Counted from the first letter of the stretch, positions 1-6,384 are shown. The stretch: 10,787 bases of DNA from Nitrososphaerota archaeon (GCA_028867235.1 JAGWGS010000026.1:1-10787), one strand, 5' to 3'. The notes: a model not told the origin generated them from the sequence alone. Made by a program: numbers and translations.

Positions 1-264
1 GAAAGAAAATCAATGATAGACAAGATGGGATTTACGAAATACATTCAGAGTGGAGTAATTGAACGCAAGATGCGAAAAGATGTAAGTACCATAGTCATAC
101 TAAATGAAAAAGAGGCAGGAATCATGTTTCCATTAAATGGAGAGGCAGATGTAAGCAAGGCATTTTTTTCAAAAGATCCGCAATTTCATGAATGGTGTCT
201 TGACTATTTCAATTACAATTGGGATACATCAGATTCTTTTAGAGAAACTAGATTAAAAGAATAA
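1..264 (+). CDS. FilR1-like winged-helix transcription regulator, C-terminal part (5' end outside window)
   Basis: The frame is open to the left edge, so the ATG at 13 is an internal Met and not the start. The 87 visible residues align with the C-terminus of the complete regulator at 3753-4553 with about half of positions identical, including ERKM, LNEKEA, FSKD/YSKD and FHEWCLDYF. The upstream codons encode ERKS, which match GRKE in the paralogue, confirming that the gene continues to the left. In the family this part belongs to the FilR1-type middle/C-terminal domain that follows an N-terminal winged helix; it is thought to sense a ligand or mediate dimerisation. The gene ends 1 bp before the convergent MEDS gene stop. 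DNA-binding residues are not in the window, so target and ligand are unknown. Confidence 0.8.
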   Translation, partial: ERKSMIDKMGFTKYIQSGVIERKMRKDVSTIVILNEKEAGIMFPLNGEADVSKAFFSKDPQFHEWCLDYFNYNWDTSDSFRETRLKE

Positions 265-265
265 G

Positions 266-853
266 TCAGAGAGTTGAGACTACGCTGCCTTCTCCAGATT
301 TAGTGGTATGTATGACAACATGGTGAGTTTGTCTGAGTTTTTCTAGCCATGCCTTTCTTTTTGTTTTTTCAATTTTGGAGATATCATATGTACACATGAT
401 AGAGCCCCCAAAGTCTTCAAAACATGAATGCGTCCTGTCCTCAAGATCTAATTGAACTGATATGCCATCAATTGTAGATATGTTTGGTACAATTCTTCCA
501 GTGATTCTATATGGAGGAACCAGATTTGCAAGTATCATTTCTACATCTTTTTTACTCTTGTCTGAAATCTGTTCAGTAGTTCCACATGTATCATGAAGTT
601 GTATTACCTTGAATTTTCCATTATTGAAATATTGTATTGGTATTCCATAGTTTAAAAATTTTAAAACTACAGAGCCAGAATCTTCGTGAGTAACATATAT
701 GCAGTTTTCTTTGTTTTGTAATCCATTTTTCAAGAATCGAAATTCAACCATCTGCGAATATTCTATGTCGTCATAAACCAATAGTATGTGCTGTTTTTTT
801 TCAATAGAATCTACATATCTAAGCGGTACTGATAGTGTATCACACACGCTCAT
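266..853 (-). CDS. MEDS-domain (DcmR-like sensory) protein
   Basis: This 195-aa soluble protein appears to be a single MEDS domain (methanogen/methylotroph, DcmR sensory), a RecA/KaiC-like fold without a Walker A loop. Visible family hallmarks are the early HILLVYDD (about residues 22-29), FLKNGL and CIYVTHED (about 40-58), and the late IMCTYDISKIE followed by HHVVIHTT (about 152-183). MEDS domains are thought to sense small molecules or take part in signalling, and many stand-alone copies occur in Nitrososphaerota; the ligand of this copy is not readable from sequence. No HTH, kinase or transmembrane segment is present, so it would need a partner for output. The ATG at 853 is supported by a TATA-like box centred about 25 nt upstream, implying a leaderless mRNA. 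It is convergent with the regulator fragment at the left edge. Confidence 0.8.
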   Translation of the reverse strand: MSVCDTLSVPLRYVDSIEKKQHILLVYDDIEYSQMVEFRFLKNGLQNKENCIYVTHEDSGSVVLKFLNYGIPIQYFNNGKFKVIQLHDTCGTTEQISDKSKKDVEMILANLVPPYRITGRIVPNISTIDGISVQLDLEDRTHSCFEDFGGSIMCTYDISKIEKTKRKAWLEKLRQTHHVVIHTTKSGEGSVVSTL

Positions 854-1050
854 GGTAGGCTAATCGTATTCATAATATATTAACATGAGTCTAAAGATTT
901 GTCAAATATTTGCATACATAGCTAACAGGATTGATGACGATATATTGTAAATGAGATAACAGAACAACAAGATGCACTAGACATAAGATCACAAACATAA
1001 TTGTCAGTTTACCAATATCTTGTGTATGCCAACACTATTGCATCATGGCA
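854..1050. other. Intergenic stretch, no gene recognised
   Basis: The 197 bp between the MEDS gene start and the stop of the EF-Tu-like gene hold the MEDS promoter. Only very short frames occur, such as a 21-codon one starting near 893. No tRNA-like fold, repeat or strong T-tract was seen. Confidence 0.5.
873..882 (-). promoter_or_regulatory. TATA box of the MEDS gene
   Basis: On the minus strand the sequence reads TTAATATATTATG, centred about 25 nt before the ATG at 853. This places transcription initiation at or next to the start codon. No Shine-Dalgarno sequence lies in between. Confidence 0.55.
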
Positions 1051-1971
1051 TTATTTTGTAATTTTACCGCTTCCCACAATACGTATCGAAGCAGATTCAG
1101 GTTTTAATATGACACAGATGTCACCTTTCTCATATACGACTGGTTTTCCTAGAGATAGTTTCATCGGAGTCAGTGACACTATCTTGACTGGCCGTATCTG
1201 TAGTCCAATGCTTACAAGAAACATTTGATTTTCAGATATTTTATCTTTAAAGAATTTACTTTGAACATAATCTATCTCAATTTCTTGCGAGGTTTGGACA
1301 ACATTTGGCATGCAAAGAACATCACCGCGTTGAACGTCGTCAGGCGTAATCCCCTTTACAGCAAGGCCTACTCTTGCAGGTGAGGATGCATTTTCAACCG
1401 AGTCATCGTGCATCTGGATGGACTTGACAACAACGTCAGATCCTTTTGGGAAAATTTTTAGATTTTCATACACTTTTATTGTTCCTTGAGACAATTTGCC
1501 AAGAATTACTGTACCAACACCTTTTACATCAAAACAGTGATCAACTACAATTTGTGCCGGGCCATCTTTGGAGATTGGTTCAAGCAAATCAATTTCTTTT
1601 TTTAGGTTTTCTGGTTCAACTAGGGCATATTTTTCTACCACAGTACCTTTTATCATGGAAAGTAGGGTATTTCTGTCAACATCAAAGGAATGGGATAGAA
1701 TTCCTTTCTCTTTGCCCAGTACATCAAGTGCAATTATTTGTTCGCCTGTAAATTTATCAAGCTTGGCCACATGTAATATCACGTATTCTCCCATATTGAT
1801 TGCTTGAAGCAAAGACTGGATTTTGTCAGGAAATGAGGTAGGTAGTGTCCAAGTACGTAGAACTCCGGATTCCTTTTTATCATAAATTGTAATATCCGTA
1901 GTTGTTCCTTTTTTTCCAAAATCCTTTGCAATGGATTCATCAGCAAGAAGTGTAAAATTGACGGATTTCAT
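1051..1971 (-). CDS. EF-Tu/SelB-like translation factor paralogue with degenerate GTPase domain
   Basis: The 306-aa protein has the layout of an EF-Tu/SelB-type factor. Residues 1 to about 130 form a G-domain-like region, about 137-220 a domain II beta barrel (VKGVGTVILGKLSQG, then IQMHDD, ARVGLAVKG and QRGDVL), and about 230-306 a domain III-like barrel. Domain II is very well preserved. The G domain is not: GHVDHGKT is replaced by LLADESIAKDFGKKGTT, the DCPGH site by TLPTSF, and NKxD by a stretch reading SHSFDVD. The region LLQAINMGEYVILHVA still aligns with the helix and strand after switch II. The protein therefore probably cannot bind GTP in the usual way. Pseudo-GTPase relatives of SelB/EF-Tu occur in archaea, but their function is not established; binding to tRNA, ribosome or a true factor is inference. 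The gene follows the secreted-protein gene by 43 bp. Confidence 0.82.
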   Translation of the reverse strand: MKSVNFTLLADESIAKDFGKKGTTTDITIYDKKESGVLRTWTLPTSFPDKIQSLLQAINMGEYVILHVAKLDKFTGEQIIALDVLGKEKGILSHSFDVDRNTLLSMIKGTVVEKYALVEPENLKKEIDLLEPISKDGPAQIVVDHCFDVKGVGTVILGKLSQGTIKVYENLKIFPKGSDVVVKSIQMHDDSVENASSPARVGLAVKGITPDDVQRGDVLCMPNVVQTSQEIEIDYVQSKFFKDKISENQMFLVSIGLQIRPVKIVSLTPMKLSLGKPVVYEKGDICVILKPESASIRIVGSGKITK

Positions 1972-2014
1972 TTTATTTTAGAGATTAAAAGACTAGTAAA
2001 ATAGGTTTTGGAGT

Positions 2015-2731
2015 TTAGCAGCGGCCGGTAGGTATACCAGATGGATTTACACAGTTTGTATTGTTCAAGGTGGCTGTTCTACCCATCATCATGCCAGATG
2101 ATGAATGCATCATCATTCCTAGTTGTGTAAGTGCGTCACCAAGTGTAGATTTGCTCACAGGAAGACCGTGTGCATCATTTATGATTACCATTACGCTTTG
2201 TCTATAGTTCTTTATCAGGTCAGCGTATTGAGCTCGTTCATTTTGATATTTTAGTTTGATAGTACTAAGATTTGTTGTACAATAGCCATTTCTAACGCCA
2301 GATATTTGATCAGGGTTTGCAGATTGTAGTTTGTCTCTGCAATCGGCAATGGCTTGTTTAGTTTCAATTCCTTGTTGATTAAAGTCAGTCACTGCTTGAT
2401 GTATAAAATCAGATATCTTCTGAGCTGCTTTTGTGTCATTGGCATTAGGCACAGATGCAGTATTTGATGTCATTGTGTGATTCATTCCATAATTCATCAA
2501 AGGCATATTGGTCTTACTTGATGCACTAGAATTTGTCATCGGCATGCCAGTCTGATTCATTCCAGTGGAATTCATCATGTGCATGGTTTGGTTTGTCAGT
2601 GGTTGACCATTAATAGTTTGAACGCTAGCTGATGAGGCAGTAAAGTTAGCTGCATATGATGAGCCAATTGGTACAACCATGGCGCTTGCCAACACTGTTG
2701 CCACAACAAGTAGTATGCTAAATTTCAACAT
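2015..2731 (-). CDS. Secreted Met/Asn/Thr-rich protein
   Basis: This is a 238-aa exported protein of unknown function. Residues 1 to about 28 form a Sec signal peptide: MLKFS, a hydrophobic run to about residue 22, then SSYA as the likely cleavage site. Next comes a low-complexity segment to about residue 95, rich in Met, Asn, Ser and Thr (MHMM, GMNQTGMPM, LMNYGM). A helical region follows at about 100-190, then a second Met cluster, GMMMHSSSGMMMG, and a C-terminus ending in Cys. Nine N-x-S/T sequons suggest archaeal N-glycosylation. Four Cys residues could form two disulfides. Met/His clusters fit copper binding, plausible in copper-dependent ammonia oxidisers, but that is inference. I chose the ATG at 2731 over the TTG one codon earlier because a TATA box is centred about 22 nt upstream. 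Confidence 0.72.
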   Translation of the reverse strand: MLKFSILLVVATVLASAMVVPIGSSYAANFTASSASVQTINGQPLTNQTMHMMNSTGMNQTGMPMTNSSASSKTNMPLMNYGMNHTMTSNTASVPNANDTKAAQKISDFIHQAVTDFNQQGIETKQAIADCRDKLQSANPDQISGVRNGYCTTNLSTIKLKYQNERAQYADLIKNYRQSVMVIINDAHGLPVSKSTLGDALTQLGMMMHSSSGMMMGRTATLNNTNCVNPSGIPTGRC

Positions 2732-2749
2732 CAATGTTTTTTTTCATAA

Positions 2750-2757
2750 GTATTTAA
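2750..2757 (-). promoter_or_regulatory. TATA box of the secreted-protein gene
   Basis: The minus strand reads GCTTAAATACTTATG, with TTAAATAC centred about 22 nt before the ATG at 2731. The transcript is probably leaderless. A 9-codon frame begins at the ATG at 2747 but lies upstream of the predicted transcription start. Confidence 0.55.
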
Positions 2758-2849
2758 GCTAAAAGAGAAAATTCTGGTAATATGTGCAGTGAATATTTTT
2801 ACACCAAATGCAAAGTAATCAGACTTTTTGACGTAATCTAGGCATTAGG

Positions 2850-3722
2850 CTACTTCCTGGATGCAATAAGCAAATCAACTTTGTAGTGTAGGGTCAGACG
2901 AGTATTTACTTTGAGAATCCAATTAAAAAATCGTGGTTTGGTAGAATTAAGGATTAATCGAAACCCATATTGTCGCATTTTTTTTCGTATTGATGTTTCA
3001 TCAAGTCGTGTTTTTACAGAATTTTTCCCTCGTTCATAATCATACGGATCAGATAAGATGACAAACTTTTTTGCCTGACGATTAATTACTTGCAAGAGAT
3101 GTGATGGCTCGATAAGCTCCAGGACATTTAATGCTACAACAATGTCAAATCTTGTTTTCCCGAAAGGCTGAGACAGTGAATCAGCTAGGAAAAAATCTGC
3201 ATTTTGCAGTTTGTGTTTTTTTGCCTCGACTAGAGCAAAAAACGACTTGTCAATTCCAAATACAGTGTTAGATTTTTTTGCCAATGCCATAGTTGTTGTA
3301 CCTATGGAACAGCCATGTTCTATCACAAGATTGCATTTGGGCAGTCTAGTAATGACATTCTGCAATGCTAGATGAAATTGTGATTTTTTACTTTGTTTGT
3401 ATGTTATAGACCAGTTTTTTTCCAGGTCAGTAGTATCATTTCCCACATGAGATATTTTTTGTAATGCTTGTTTAATGACAGATTTTATTTTCAAGTTTTT
3501 TGTATGCAGTAAAAGATATCCACCCAATTTTGTCCTTATTGAAAAATACAGAGAAAGATCATCAACTAGAAAAGGAATTGAAGATATTATTGGGTACATG
3601 TTGCCACACCTGGTGCAAGTGAGCATCCCCTCTAGGATTTCGTCATCGTGCTCAAATGCTTCTAATTTTAAATCATTATTGCACTTGATACACCTCAGAT
3701 ACTGTAAGCTAGATTGATGCAC
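2850..3722 (-). CDS. Zinc-ribbon (Trm112-like) plus class I SAM-dependent methyltransferase
   Basis: The 290-aa protein starts with a Trm112-like zinc ribbon: C11-x2-C14 and C36-x2-C39, followed by NMYPIISSIPFLVDD, the usual end of this ribbon. A linker leads to a Rossmann methyltransferase domain. Motif I is EHGCSIG (135-141), the acidic end of strand 2 is D158 in VFGIDKS, and the strand-4 region is FDIVVALNVLELI (192-204). The fusion resembles archaeal and bacterial small-molecule or lipid methyltransferases that carry their own Trm112-like ribbon; the substrate cannot be told. The start is GTG at 3722, since no in-frame ATG precedes the ribbon. It lies 30 bp after the stop of the FilR1-like regulator on the same strand, with no strong TATA box between, so co-transcription is plausible. 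Confidence 0.82.
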   Translation of the reverse strand: MHQSSLQYLRCIKCNNDLKLEAFEHDDEILEGMLTCTRCGNMYPIISSIPFLVDDLSLYFSIRTKLGGYLLLHTKNLKIKSVIKQALQKISHVGNDTTDLEKNWSITYKQSKKSQFHLALQNVITRLPKCNLVIEHGCSIGTTTMALAKKSNTVFGIDKSFFALVEAKKHKLQNADFFLADSLSQPFGKTRFDIVVALNVLELIEPSHLLQVINRQAKKFVILSDPYDYERGKNSVKTRLDETSIRKKMRQYGFRLILNSTKPRFFNWILKVNTRLTLHYKVDLLIASRK

Positions 3723-3752
3723 AAAAAATCAACATGAAATAACAGTACTAAT

Positions 3753-4553
3753 CTATTCCGGAATCTTGCTTTCTTGGAATGGTCCAGAGTTATACCAGCA
3801 GTACCTAAAGTAATCAAGACACCACTCGTGGAATAAAGTGTCTTTGCTGTAAAACATCTCTCTCATATCGGCATCCCCATCAAGTGTAGGAAACAGTACG
3901 CATGCCTCTTTTTCATTTAGCACCACAACAACTTTGACATTTTCTTTCATCTTTCTCTCAACTAGTCCCTTGTCAAGCAAATCTTTCATTCCCAGTTTGC
4001 CAAGAAGTTCTTTTCTGCCCTTGGGGACAATTACAGTATCAGAAAAAATATAGTTAAAGACAATACCATGTTTTACCCTGTCAAGTAGTGGTTCAATGAG
4101 GTCCAACGGAACTTCGGTGAAAAGCTCGTAAATATACTCGTCAGCATTCTTGTATACAAGCTTCCATTGCTCCAATACCTTGACAAATCCTTTGATTTGT
4201 TGTCCTCCTGCCAATGCTCCAATTCTTTGTATGAATTTCATAGGAATGTCACCAAAGTCATGATTCTCAAAATATTTTCTGTTCTTTGAAAGAAACAGCA
4301 ATGATGGAACCTGGGTACACATTGTTTTGCCATATGTAGTCAAATCATAATACCCATCCTTGTCCTTCATTATCAGGCCAGCATTAGAGAGTCGCTCAAA
4401 GTTTCTATGTACTTCCTGAACTGTAGCATGAAGTTCTTTTGCCATGTTTGAGATTTTTGATTTTTGTTCCAACAGTTTGAAAATTATCTTTAGTCTTTGT
4501 TCGCTTGCAAGTTCTAGAAAATCATTTGCCGCATTCTCATATATGTTACCCAC
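3753..4553 (-). CDS. FilR1-like winged-helix transcription regulator
   Basis: This 266-aa protein has an ArsR-type winged helix at about residues 9-80 (ELASEQRLKIIFKLL, then ISNMAKELHATVQEVHRNFERL as the HTH and a wing around KDGYYDLT). A FilR1/DUF1724-type domain follows to the end, marked by ELFTEVPLDLIEPLL, LNEKEA and FHEWCLDYFRYCW. Related archaeal regulators include FilR1 of methanogens. The ligand and target genes are unknown. It starts with GTG at 4553; no in-frame ATG is near, and a TATA box is centred about 22 nt upstream. That promoter is shared divergently with the zinc-finger gene at 4609 and lies inside an inverted repeat, a candidate site for autoregulation. A paralogue with about half identical residues is cut by the left window edge. 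The methyltransferase gene follows 30 bp downstream. Confidence 0.83.
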   Translation of the reverse strand: MGNIYENAANDFLELASEQRLKIIFKLLEQKSKISNMAKELHATVQEVHRNFERLSNAGLIMKDKDGYYDLTTYGKTMCTQVPSLLFLSKNRKYFENHDFGDIPMKFIQRIGALAGGQQIKGFVKVLEQWKLVYKNADEYIYELFTEVPLDLIEPLLDRVKHGIVFNYIFSDTVIVPKGRKELLGKLGMKDLLDKGLVERKMKENVKVVVVLNEKEACVLFPTLDGDADMREMFYSKDTLFHEWCLDYFRYCWYNSGPFQESKIPE

Positions 4554-4608
4554 AGGAAATAAGATTCAAAGTATTTATGTAAATCTTACTAGTCATTTCA
4601 ATCAAGAT
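4554..4608. promoter_or_regulatory. Divergent promoter with TATA boxes on both strands
   Basis: These 55 bp separate the GTG of the regulator (minus) from the ATG at 4609 (plus). The minus strand reads ACATAAATACTTT (box near 4571-4578), about 22 nt before the GTG. The plus strand reads TATTTATGTAAATC (box near 4574-4583), about 30 nt before the ATG. The two boxes overlap, so only one direction can be occupied at a time. Confidence 0.6.
4560..4588. repeat. Inverted repeat spanning the divergent TATA boxes (candidate operator)
   Basis: TAAGATT (4560-4566) is mirrored exactly by AATCTTA (4582-4588) with a 15-bp spacer. The centre, about 4574, falls on the overlapping TATA boxes. A dimeric winged-helix protein bound here would block both promoters. 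The adjacent FilR1-like regulator is the obvious candidate, by inference. Confidence 0.45.
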
Positions 4609-4977
4609 ATGATTATTGTAGACTGTAAAGACATAGATGCCCTCAAGTCGCCTCTTGCCATTTACACATCAGATCAAGTTGGAGCCATGCCTGCTCTAAA
4701 ATTGCACGAGTTTGTACTAGCACCAATAAATGATGAAGATATTGACCCATCAAGTGTGATTCAGGCAATCAAGAGTTTTCTTGCATCACTGTCAATTGAG
4801 AAACATTTTGCGGTAATTCAAAAGAAAAATACAATTGCAATAATACCAATAGATGATTACAAATTAGAAGGCACCCCAAGCGGCCCGACGGATCAATTTT
4901 TCTCATGTGTTCATTGTGGACATGTTACTCAATTTGAGGCAGTGCACAACAATCACATGAAGATACATTATCTGTAA
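4609..4977 (+). CDS. Small protein with C-terminal C2H2 zinc finger
   Basis: The 122-aa protein starts at the ATG at 4609, which fits a TATA box about 30 nt upstream; codons further upstream in this frame run into the divergent regulator gene. Residues 1 to about 90 form an alpha/beta domain I do not recognise (MIIVDCKDID, then KLHEFVLAPI, SFLASLSIEKHFAVIQ and TIAIIPIDDYK). After a linker (GTPSGPTD) comes a classical finger, C100-x2-C103-x12-H116-x3-H120, almost at the C-terminus. Single C2H2 fingers in archaea can bind DNA, RNA or protein; the role here is unknown. The gene is divergent from the FilR1-like regulator and convergent with the ABM protein, 19 bp away. The shared promoter suggests common or mutually exclusive regulation with the regulator. 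Confidence 0.75.
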   Translation: MIIVDCKDIDALKSPLAIYTSDQVGAMPALKLHEFVLAPINDEDIDPSSVIQAIKSFLASLSIEKHFAVIQKKNTIAIIPIDDYKLEGTPSGPTDQFFSCVHCGHVTQFEAVHNNHMKIHYL

Positions 4978-4996
4978 TACAAAATCAAGCAGTTAA

Positions 4997-5281
4997 CTAT
5001 TGGGAGGCGACTTCGTAAAAGGTTGGTTTTGGTGGACCCTCAAGATAGGAATGACCCTTTGATTGAATCCTAAAGTGTTCCTGAGTCTTGTGCATGTCTT
5101 CAAATTGCTTTTGTGTTTCAAACTCTACCAAAATGATGTGTTTTCCAGTACGTGCCTCAAGTAGTCTCCTTCTTACAAATCCATCAAACTTGGACAATTC
5201 CTGATTTGATTCAGTTATCCAAGTCTTGAATTGGTCTTCTGAACCCTTTTTGATTTGGATCTCTGCTGCAACCACAAACAT
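4997..5281 (-). CDS. ABM (antibiotic biosynthesis monooxygenase) fold protein
   Basis: The 94-aa protein looks like one ABM-type ferredoxin-like domain: MFVVAAEIQIKKGSEDQF as strand 1 and helix 1, FDGFVRRRLL as strand 2, HIILVEFETQKQFEDM as strand 3 and helix 2, and a C-terminal strand near PTFYEVAS. Such proteins are small dimeric cofactor-free oxygenases, heme degraders or just ligand binders; catalytic residues cannot be assigned, although His48, His64 and His69 are present. I chose the ATG at 5281 because the domain begins there and an A/T-rich box is centred about 30 nt upstream. An upstream in-frame ATG at 5329 would add 16 residues (MKILEILLCKPLLEKH) not expected for the fold and would overlap that box. 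It is convergent with the zinc-finger gene. Confidence 0.72.
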   Translation of the reverse strand: MFVVAAEIQIKKGSEDQFKTWITESNQELSKFDGFVRRRLLEARTGKHIILVEFETQKQFEDMHKTQEHFRIQSKGHSYLEGPPKPTFYEVASQ

Positions 5282-5307
5282 GTGCTTTTCAAGTAAAGGT
5301 TTGCATA

Positions 5308-5317
5308 ATAATATTTC
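5308..5317 (-). promoter_or_regulatory. TATA-like box of the ABM gene
   Basis: The minus strand reads GAAATATTATTATGC, centred about 30 nt before the ATG at 5281. Its position inside the longer reading frame argues for the shorter protein. Confidence 0.45.
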
Positions 5318-5379
5318 TAAGATTTTCATGAACAGAGAGTTTAGCGGTTTTCCTGTTCAGGATACCAGTAGCCAGTAAT

Positions 5380-5389
5380 ACTAAATAAC
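5380..5389 (+). promoter_or_regulatory. TATA box of the 85-aa membrane-anchored protein gene
   Basis: ACTAAATAAC is centred about 26 nt before the ATG at 5411. The spacing implies a leaderless transcript. Confidence 0.55.
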
Positions 5390-5410
5390 GGAGACAAACC
5401 GACCAAAATC

Positions 5411-5668
5411 ATGAATGAGAAACTCCTAGCAGTAGGAGCAATTGCTGCTGCCGTAGTTGTAATGGCAACAATAGTTTTCCCATTCTGGAATTTAATCCCA
5501 AGCATGGTTACTGAAAAAGTCCATGTTGTCTACGTGGAAGCAGGCAAGTGCACTGCAGAGACAAATGATGGGTATATCATACGCGACATACCGTGCAATG
5601 CAAAGATTGGTGACAATATCACAGCCACATATGATGCCAAAGTAAAAGACAGAGAGCACAAGATATAG
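5411..5668 (+). CDS. Small membrane-anchored protein
   Basis: This 85-aa protein has one hydrophobic segment at about residues 5-29 (LLAVGAIAAAVVVMATIVFPFW), either an N-terminal membrane anchor or an uncleaved signal. The remaining 55 residues are polar and probably outside the cell: VHVVYVEAGKCTAETNDGY, then a second Cys in DIPCNAKIGD, and NITATYDAKVKD. The two Cys could form a disulfide, and NIT is a glycosylation sequon. The beta-strand-rich tail looks like a small barrel, but I recognise no named family. The start is set by a TATA box centred 26 nt upstream. It is convergent with pth2, 4 bp between stop codons. Confidence 0.68.
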   Translation: MNEKLLAVGAIAAAVVVMATIVFPFWNLIPSMVTEKVHVVYVEAGKCTAETNDGYIIRDIPCNAKIGDNITATYDAKVKDREHKI

Positions 5669-5672
5669 TCAT

Positions 5673-6029
5673 TTACAAAAGTTTTAGATCCCTTGTTACC
5701 TTGTCAATCATATCTTCAGGTGCAGGACCAATAGAGATGCAAGTTATAGTACCAGGCTCAATTTGAGTATGGCCTGCATCGGTAACCTCAGACCAGGGAA
5801 GATTGTGATATATTGCATCTTTTTTCACCTTGTCCAGTTCTGAGAGACTGGATACTTTTAGTACAACTTTTTCTTGTCCGTATCTTTCCCATTGATCAAA
5901 CCATTCCCTATTTGATTTTCTGACATGTTCTGCACCCAATACACATGCATGCCCTACCTGGGCAGCAATCTTTCCCGTTCCCATTCCTAGATCCTTTCTG
6001 ACAACGATAACCTGCTTTATTGCGCCCAT
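5673..6029 (-). CDS. pth2: Peptidyl-tRNA hydrolase, archaeal Pth2 type
   Basis: Pth2 (EC 3.1.1.29) cleaves the ester bond of peptidyl-tRNAs released from stalled ribosomes, recycling tRNA in the cytoplasm. The 118-aa protein matches the family end to end: KQVIVVRKDLGMGTGKIAAQVGHA (5-28) with the catalytic-site Lys20, VVLKVSS (55-61), DAGHTQIEPGT (84-94) with Asp84, Thr88 and the later Thr, and ISIGPAPED (99-107). The length is typical of archaeal Pth2. The start is ATG at 6029. The frame stays open upstream to 6209, but that extension would overlap the divergent zinc-ribbon gene at 6139 and has no family similarity. A TTTAAC box about 29 nt upstream supports 6029. Confidence 0.93.
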   Translation of the reverse strand: MGAIKQVIVVRKDLGMGTGKIAAQVGHACVLGAEHVRKSNREWFDQWERYGQEKVVLKVSSLSELDKVKKDAIYHNLPWSEVTDAGHTQIEPGTITCISIGPAPEDMIDKVTRDLKLL

Positions 6030-6054
6030 CTGATTTTCGTTAACTACGGGGCAT

Positions 6055-6062
6055 GTTAAACT
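6055..6062 (-). promoter_or_regulatory. TATA-like box of pth2
   Basis: The minus strand reads AAAAGTTTAACATG, centred about 29 nt before the ATG at 6029. It supports the short form of the protein. Confidence 0.45.
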
Positions 6063-6108
6063 TTTGAGAGTGCAGGCAAGCAGACTAAAAATGAAATTAT
6101 AAAATATC

Positions 6109-6118
6109 CATAAATAAC
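6109..6118 (+). promoter_or_regulatory. TATA box of the 45-aa zinc-ribbon gene
   Basis: CCATAAATAAC is centred about 26 nt before the ATG at 6139. It closely resembles the boxes before 5411 and 8733, and predicts a leaderless mRNA. Confidence 0.6.
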
Positions 6119-6138
6119 GGTCATAATTTACTATATGC

Positions 6139-6276
6139 ATGCCAGGTATGAAATGCGTATCATGCGGTATTGGATTCTTTTCTGCCACAGGTTCTGACAA
6201 ATGTTCCAAGTGTGCAGGTAAGGACCAACATATGGAAGAAAGCCATCACTCTTGTGGTTGCGGACATAGCCACTAG
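6139..6276 (+). CDS. 45-aa zinc-ribbon protein with His/Cys-rich tail
   Basis: This short gene encodes 45 residues with two CxxC knuckles, C6-x2-C9 and C22-x2-C25 (KCVSCGIGFF and KCSKCAG), forming a complete zinc-ribbon ligand set. The last ten residues are HHSCGCGHSH, a second possible metal site with three to four His and two Cys. Candidate roles are a metal-binding adaptor or a nucleic-acid-binding ribbon; none is proven. Support for a real gene comes from the regular Cys spacing, a TATA box centred 26 nt upstream and a T-tract just after the stop. It is divergent from pth2. It starts inside the false N-terminal extension of pth2 on the opposite strand. Confidence 0.72.
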   Translation: MPGMKCVSCGIGFFSATGSDKCSKCAGKDQHMEESHHSCGCGHSH

Positions 6277-6282
6277 AATCTA

Positions 6283-6288
6283 TTTTTT
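6283..6288 (+). terminator. T-tract after the 45-aa zinc-ribbon gene
   Basis: Six consecutive T residues begin 6 nt after the stop codon. Archaeal RNA polymerase terminates on such T-tracts without needing a hairpin. Confidence 0.4.
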
Positions 6289-6374
6289 CTAACTAACATA
6301 CAATGAGACAAATTAGAAATACGATCACGCCAATTGTCAAATATGTACTAAAAAACTTCAATAGGCAGGTTTTC

Positions 6375-6384
6375 GAATATATTC
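6375..6384. promoter_or_regulatory. Perfect 10-bp palindrome before the cyclase start
   Basis: GAATATATTC is its own reverse complement and ends 10 nt before the ATG at 6395. As a TATA box it is too close to the start, so it may be an operator. A weaker box, TACTAAAAAAC at 6347-6356, has better spacing. Confidence 0.35.

Noticed and set aside
266..853. KaiC/RecA-type ATPase reading of the MEDS protein
   Set aside because: The fold is related, but there is no Walker A GxxxxGK[ST] sequence, so an ATPase call is not supported.
1001..1807. Plus-strand frames opposite the EF-Tu-like gene
   Set aside because: They lie antisense to the well-conserved domain II and III coding region and show no domain pattern.
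2782..2841. 19-codon plus-strand frame in the gap between secreted protein and methyltransferase
   Set aside because: Two Cys residues are present but not in a zinc-ligand spacing, and no promoter was seen.
4444..4608. Upstream extension of the C2H2 protein frame
   Set aside because: It is antisense to the N-terminal coding part of the FilR1-like regulator and crosses the divergent promoter. The ATG at 4609 fits the TATA box.
6030..6209. 60-residue N-terminal extension of pth2
   Set aside because: It has no similarity to Pth2, lies upstream of the likely TATA box and overlaps the divergent zinc-ribbon gene. The family start is at 6029.
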